Source: JACMQX01 sp040385105 (GTDB lineage: Bacteria > Pseudomonadota > Gammaproteobacteria > Burkholderiales > Burkholderiaceae_C). From it: a DNA stretch of 64,000 nt. The number at the start of each line of letters is the position of its first letter. The first letter of the stretch is position 1. The position numbers were made by a program, and so were the translations under genes. Below the pieces are notes generated by a model. That model was not told where the DNA came from. It searched no databases and saw only the letters and a program-made list of their open reading frames with translations. Below are positions 60,091 through 64,000 of this stretch, piece by piece. The DNA is taken from NCBI GenBank assembly GCA_040385105.1, contig JAZKHY010000008.1, positions 1-64,000 on the forward strand, read 5' to 3'.

Positions 60091-60768
60091 ATGACCCAAG
60101 ACGAACTCAAGACCCTGGTTGGCCAGGCCGCGCTGCAATACGTCGTGCCCGGCGAAATCGTCGGTGTCGGCACCGGCTCCACCGTCAACAAGTTCATCGA
60201 TGCGCTCGCATCGATGAAGGACAGCATCAAGGGTGCGGTCTCCAGCTCCAATGCCTCCACCGAACGCCTGCAGGCGCTGGGCATCCCGGTGTTCGATGCC
60301 AATGACGTGGGCGAACTGTCGGTCTACATTGACGGCGCGGACGAGATCGACGGCAAGGGCTACATGGTCAAGGGCGGCGGCGCCGCGCTCACGCGCGAGA
60401 AGATCGTGGCCGCGCAGTCGCGCCGGTTCGTCTGCATTGCCGACGAGTCCAAGCTGGTCGACGTGCTGGGCCGGTTCCCGCTGCCGGTGGAAGTGATACC
60501 GATGGCGACGCAGCGGGTGATGCGCCAGTTCGCGGCCATGGGCGGGGCGGCGCAGGTTCGCCTGAAGGACGGCAAGCCGCTTGTGACCGACAACGGCCAG
60601 TACATCGTGGATGTGACGGGGCTGAAGATCACCGACCCGCTGGCCTTCGAATCAGCGGTCAGCCAGTGGCCCGGGGTGGTGACGGTGGGGGTGTTCGCGC
60701 ACCAGGGCGCTGGCGTGTGCCTGCTGGGCACGGCGTCAGGCGTGAAGACGCTGGCTTACCCCGGCTGA
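60091..60768 (+). CDS. rpiA: Ribose-5-phosphate isomerase A
   Basis: A 225-residue cytoplasmic enzyme of the pentose phosphate pathway interconverting ribose 5-phosphate and ribulose 5-phosphate. Family signatures are VGVGTGSTVNKFIDAL near residue 24, SSNASTERLQALGIPV, the acidic DGADEIDGKGYMVKGGGAALTREKI near 85, and the late GVFAHQGAGVCLLGTASGVKT. Its length and start are standard. It ends 16 bases before the convergent DUF4124 gene. Confidence 0.97.
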   Translation: MTQDELKTLVGQAALQYVVPGEIVGVGTGSTVNKFIDALASMKDSIKGAVSSSNASTERLQALGIPVFDANDVGELSVYIDGADEIDGKGYMVKGGGAALTREKIVAAQSRRFVCIADESKLVDVLGRFPLPVEVIPMATQRVMRQFAAMGGAAQVRLKDGKPLVTDNGQYIVDVTGLKITDPLAFESAVSQWPGVVTVGVFAHQGAGVCLLGTASGVKTLAYPG

Positions 60769-60784
60769 GGCAGGGCTCCCCGGC

Positions 60785-61426
60785 TCAGAACGTGATGCCG
60801 GCGGGGTTTGGCGCGGCTGCTGCAGGCGGCGGTGCTGCCGGGGCAGGCGCTGCGGCAGCCGGTGCGGCCTCGGGCGCTGCGGGCCGCTGCACGGCCACCA
60901 GCGGTGCCGGCGGCGGATTGCGGAAGTTGGGTGGCAGCTGCGACGTCTTCGGGTAGCCTGCGGCGTCGAGGAACTGCCCCAGCTCTACGTCGGAGAATCC
61001 CTTGATCTGCTGGCTGCCGACGGTGATGAACGGCAATGTGGTGTCGCCACTCATGCGCTGCAGGGCGTCGGCATCTTCGTTGGTCGCGACAAGGCGCTCG
61101 GTGAAAGGAATGCCACGGGAATTGAAGAATGCACGGGCTGACGTGCAAGGTGCGCAGGTTGCGCTGGAATACAGGGTGACGGGATACCTGCCCGCAACCT
61201 GGCGCAGCGCAAAAGGCAGTTGCCCTGCGGCGCCGCCGGGCTGGCCGGCGGAGGCGGTGGTGGGCGCCGCAGCGGCACGGGTGGAGGTGTCAGCGGGCGG
61301 CTTGTCGGAGTAGGTGATGCGGCCGTCCGGCCCGACGATGCGATACACCTGCTGCGCCTGTACGCCGGCAGCTGCCAGCACCAGCACGGCGCATGCCGTC
61401 AGGACTTGAGTGGCTTTGCAATACAT
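60785..61426 (-). CDS. Exported DUF4124-glutaredoxin fusion protein
   Basis: A 213-residue protein. A signal peptide (cleavage near VQA, residue 24) is followed by a DUF4124 segment (QQVYRIVGPDGRITYSDKPP). A glutaredoxin-like domain covers about residues 75-155 with the redox motif CAPC in SATCAPCTSAR and the GSQQIKGFSDVELGQFL block. The C-terminus is a Pro/Ala-rich low-complexity tail. The signal peptide predicts a periplasmic thiol-redox or cysteine-binding role. A good ribosome site (GGAGATAACGAG) precedes the ATG. Confidence 0.87.
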   Translation of the reverse strand: MYCKATQVLTACAVLVLAAAGVQAQQVYRIVGPDGRITYSDKPPADTSTRAAAAPTTASAGQPGGAAGQLPFALRQVAGRYPVTLYSSATCAPCTSARAFFNSRGIPFTERLVATNEDADALQRMSGDTTLPFITVGSQQIKGFSDVELGQFLDAAGYPKTSQLPPNFRNPPPAPLVAVQRPAAPEAAPAAAAPAPAAPPPAAAAPNPAGITF

Positions 61427-61501
61427 CTCGTTATCTCCAGTAAGTAAGACTTTTCAAGTCTCTCGTATCACCTGTCAACTGACTCAACGCATGTTCGGCT
61501 G

Positions 61502-63523
61502 TCAGGCCATACCCTGATGCCGCAGCAAGGCGTCCAGGGTGGGCTCGCGGCCCCGGAAGGCCTTGAACGACTCCATGGCCGGGCGGCTCCCGCCCGCTTC
61601 CAGGATCGCCTGGCGGTATTTTCTACCGGTTTCAACGTTCGGCAAGCCGTCTTTACCGGCTGTTTCCTCAAAGGCCGAATAGGCATCTGCGCTCAGGACT
61701 TCAGCCCACTTGTAACTGTAATACCCCGCCGCATAACCCCCTGCAAAGATGTGGCTGAAGGTATGCGCCGTACGGCTGAAGGCCGGCGGCTGGATCACCG
61801 CCACCTCGGCCCGGACCTCGGCCAGCAACGGCATGAAGTCCTGTGCCGGGTCGTGCCCGGTATGCAGCAGCATGTCAAACAATGCAAATTCAATCTGGCG
61901 CAGCGTCTGCAGCCCGCTCTGGAAGTTCTTGGCGGCGAGCATCTTGTCGAACAGGGCGCGGGGCAGCGGCTCGCCGGTGTCCACGTGGGCCGTCATGTGC
62001 CTGAGCACATCCCACTCCCAGCAGAAGTTCTCCATGAACTGGCTCGGCAGCTCGACCGCATCCCACTCCACGCCACTAATGCCCGAGACGTCCCTTTCGT
62101 TGACCTGGGTGAGCATGTGATGCAGGCCATGGCCGAATTCATGGAACAGGGTGGTCACGTCGTCGTGGGTGAGCAGTGCCGGCTTGCCGTTGACGCCGTC
62201 GGCAAAGTTGCAGACCAGGTGCGCCACCGGCGTCTGCAGCGCGCCGGTGTCCGGGCGCAGCCAGCGGGCCCGGACGTCGTCCATCCAGGCACCGCCGCGC
62301 TTGCCGGTGCGCGCAGGCTGGTCCAGGTAGAACTGGCCGACGAGCTTGCCGCCCCGCTCGATGCGGTAGAACTCCACAGCGGGGTTCCACACCGGGGCGG
62401 AGTCCTTGCGGATGTCCACTTCAAACAGGGTCTCGATGATCTTGAACAGGCCGCCCAGCACCTTGGGCGCGGTGAAGTACTGCTTGACGTCCTGCTCGCT
62501 GAAGGCATAGCGCGCTTCCTTGAGCTTCTCGCCAATGTAGGACCAGTCCCAGGGCTGGGGGTCGGCCAGGCCGAGGTTTGTGGCGGCGAATTCGCGCATG
62601 TCGGCCACGTCTTTCTGGCCGAAGGGCCTGGCGCGTGCGCCCAGGTCGCGCAGGAAGCTGATGACTTCAGCCGCCGAGGAAGCCATCTTCGGCACCACCG
62701 AGACCTCGCCGAAATTCGGGTAGCCGAGCAGCTGCGCTTCTTCCTTGCGCAGGGCGAGGATCTCGCGGATCAGGGCGGTGTTGTCATGCTTCGGGTCGCC
62801 CTGGTCGCTGGCGCGGGTGACGTAGGCGCGGTAGAGCTTTTCGCGCAAGGCGCTGCTGCGGGCGAACTGCATCACGGGCAGGTAGCTGGGCATCTTCAGC
62901 GTCAGCTTGTAGCCGGGCTTGTCTTCGGCTTCGGCCGCGGCGCGGGCAGCCTGGATCACGTCTTCCGGAACGCCTTCGAGCTCGTCAAAGCCCGCGTAGT
63001 AGGCGAAGGCGTCTGTGGCATCCAGCGCGTTCTCGCTGAACTTCTGACTCAGCTCGGCCTGGCGTTCCTGGATTTGAGCAAAGCGCTCACGGGCCGTGCC
63101 GGTCAGCTCGGCGCCACCAAGCACGAAGTTGCGGATGGCGTTCCTGTGGGCCTGGCGCTGCTCGGCGTTGAGGGTGGCCGGGTCAATCGCCTTGTACTTG
63201 GCATAGAGGCGCTCGTCCGCGCCCAGGCGGGTCCAGAACTCGGTGATGGGGGCCAGCGCGGCGTTGTAGGCAGCCCGCAGCTCGGGCGTGTCGGCCACGC
63301 CGTTCAGGTGGCTCACCGCGCCCCAGGAGCGGCCGAGCTTCTCGGTGGCCACGTCGAGCACCTTCGAGATTTCGGTCCAGCTGGCCGGGAAGTCCGGCCG
63401 GGTCACGGTTTCAAGGGCGGTGTTCGCGTCGGCCAGCAGGGCTTCCATCGCCGGGGCAACGTCCTCCGGCTTGATCTGGTCGAACAGGGGCAGGTCGCTT
63501 GCGGCTAGAAGTGGATTGCTCAT
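61502..63523 (-). CDS. prlC: M3-family oligopeptidase A
   Basis: A 673-residue cytoplasmic zinc metallopeptidase that degrades short peptides, including signal peptide fragments. The catalytic HEFGH motif is in TLFHEFGHGLHHML near residue 458, with a downstream Glu in ISGVEWDAVELPSQFMENF. Length and N-terminus (MSNPLLAASDLPLFDQIKPEDV) are standard for oligopeptidase A. It starts 6 bases after folD, an arrangement that suggests co-transcription. Confidence 0.93.
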   Translation of the reverse strand: MSNPLLAASDLPLFDQIKPEDVAPAMEALLADANTALETVTRPDFPASWTEISKVLDVATEKLGRSWGAVSHLNGVADTPELRAAYNAALAPITEFWTRLGADERLYAKYKAIDPATLNAEQRQAHRNAIRNFVLGGAELTGTARERFAQIQERQAELSQKFSENALDATDAFAYYAGFDELEGVPEDVIQAARAAAEAEDKPGYKLTLKMPSYLPVMQFARSSALREKLYRAYVTRASDQGDPKHDNTALIREILALRKEEAQLLGYPNFGEVSVVPKMASSAAEVISFLRDLGARARPFGQKDVADMREFAATNLGLADPQPWDWSYIGEKLKEARYAFSEQDVKQYFTAPKVLGGLFKIIETLFEVDIRKDSAPVWNPAVEFYRIERGGKLVGQFYLDQPARTGKRGGAWMDDVRARWLRPDTGALQTPVAHLVCNFADGVNGKPALLTHDDVTTLFHEFGHGLHHMLTQVNERDVSGISGVEWDAVELPSQFMENFCWEWDVLRHMTAHVDTGEPLPRALFDKMLAAKNFQSGLQTLRQIEFALFDMLLHTGHDPAQDFMPLLAEVRAEVAVIQPPAFSRTAHTFSHIFAGGYAAGYYSYKWAEVLSADAYSAFEETAGKDGLPNVETGRKYRQAILEAGGSRPAMESFKAFRGREPTLDALLRHQGMA

Positions 63524-63529
63524 AGGGCT

Positions 63530-64000
63530 TTATGTGGGCGTTCTTTCGGCTGCTTCAAGGGTATTGACCAGCAGCATTGTGATGGTCATCGGGCCAACCC
63601 CACCCGGAACGGGGGTGATCCAGCCGGCGACGTCCTTCACGCCGTCAAAGTCCACATCGCCGCAGAGCTTGCCTTCGTCATTGCGGTTCATGCCGACGTC
63701 CAGCACCACCGCGCCGGGCTTGACCATGTCGGCGGTGAGCACATTGCGCTTGCCGACGGCGGCGACCACCACGTCGGCCTGCAGCGTCAGTTCCTTGAGG
63801 TTTTTCGTGGCGCTGTGGCAGATGGTGACCGTGGCGCTCCTGGCCAGCAGCATGAGCGCCATGGGCTTGCCCACGATGTTGCTGCGGCCGATGACCACGG
63901 CATGCTTGCCGCGCAGGTCGTAGCCGATGGATTCAAGCATCTTCATGCAGCCGTAGGGCGTGCAGGGCCAGAAGCCGGGCATGCCGGTCATGAGGGCGCC
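63530..64000 (-). CDS. folD: Methylenetetrahydrofolate dehydrogenase/cyclohydrolase FolD (5' part missing)
   Basis: The C-terminal 156 or so residues of FolD, which makes 10-formyltetrahydrofolate from 5,10-methylene-THF. The NADP-binding domain shows LRGKHAVVIGRSNIVGKPMALMLL, the VVVAAVGKRNVLTADMVKPGAVVLDVG stretch and the end motif TPVPGGVGPMTITMLL. The N-terminal catalytic domain lies beyond the window edge at 64000, so the start is not visible. The M3 peptidase gene follows on the same strand after 6 bases. Confidence 0.95.
   Translation of the reverse strand, partial: GALMTGMPGFWPCTPYGCMKMLESIGYDLRGKHAVVIGRSNIVGKPMALMLLARSATVTICHSATKNLKELTLQADVVVAAVGKRNVLTADMVKPGAVVLDVGMNRNDEGKLCGDVDFDGVKDVAGWITPVPGGVGPMTITMLLVNTLEAAERTPT

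Overview
The window reads as chromosome of a GC-rich betaproteobacterium, most likely order Burkholderiales and probably near Comamonadaceae. That placement is inference from the isc gene order, orphan Bug-type solute receptors, the PilE/FimT/PilV/PilW/PilX/PilY1 block and the many aromatic/acyl-CoA style catabolic genes. Gene density is high and many genes overlap by 1-4 bases. No insertion sequence, prophage, CRISPR array or rRNA was seen. There is one assembly gap of 100 N (54360-54459), inside a 10-bp tandem repeat.

Layout. 1-3431: 3' part of the isc iron-sulfur operon (iscU partial, iscA, hscB, hscA, fdx) with an intrinsic terminator-like hairpin between iscA and hscB. 3501-5787: a secreted alpha/beta hydrolase, dnaQ and a tRNA-Val(CAC) with its terminator. 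5919-8948: two small membrane proteins, a mazF remnant with its core deleted, and a hipB/hipA-like toxin-antitoxin pair with an inverted repeat at its promoter. 8961-17184: a LysR gene followed by a tight same-strand cluster of a cyanuric acid hydrolase/barbiturase-family ring-opening enzyme, amidase, FAD monooxygenase, VOC protein, SsuABC/NMT1-type ABC importer and an AtzH/HpxZ-like protein. This looks like a complete uptake and degradation route for an unidentified N-heterocycle and is the best candidate for an undescribed system here.

17188-22012: exported ModA-like, CigR-like, DUF4382 and DUF5666 proteins and a DUF6502 protein. The last two adjoin a type IV pilus minor-pilin operon (22022-28039, minus strand). 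28261-29820 is a secreted caspase-fold protein, divergent from the pilus operon across a repeat-rich promoter region.

29842-40911: two orphan Bug receptors, LysR, TetR and IclR regulators, a family III CoA-transferase with an enoyl-CoA hydratase, an AI-2E transporter, an N-formylglutamate amidohydrolase, an acyl-CoA dehydrogenase and a bicupin. 40929-52899 is a divergent catabolic locus. On the minus strand a five-gene peptide-type ABC importer runs into MaoC, DUF35, thiolase-like and NTF2-like genes. On the plus strand lie an acyl-CoA dehydrogenase, an acyl-CoA ligase and a LigI-like amidohydrolase. Together they suggest import, CoA activation, dehydrogenation, hydration and aldolytic cleavage of an unknown acid. 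53060-58972: an Ldh-family dehydrogenase, a 6PGDH-like dehydrogenase, a second CoA-transferase, an acetylpolyamine amidohydrolase-like protein and an FAD oxidoreductase. 58982-64000 returns to housekeeping genes: pyrD, rpiA, a DUF4124/glutaredoxin protein, an M3 oligopeptidase and partial folD.
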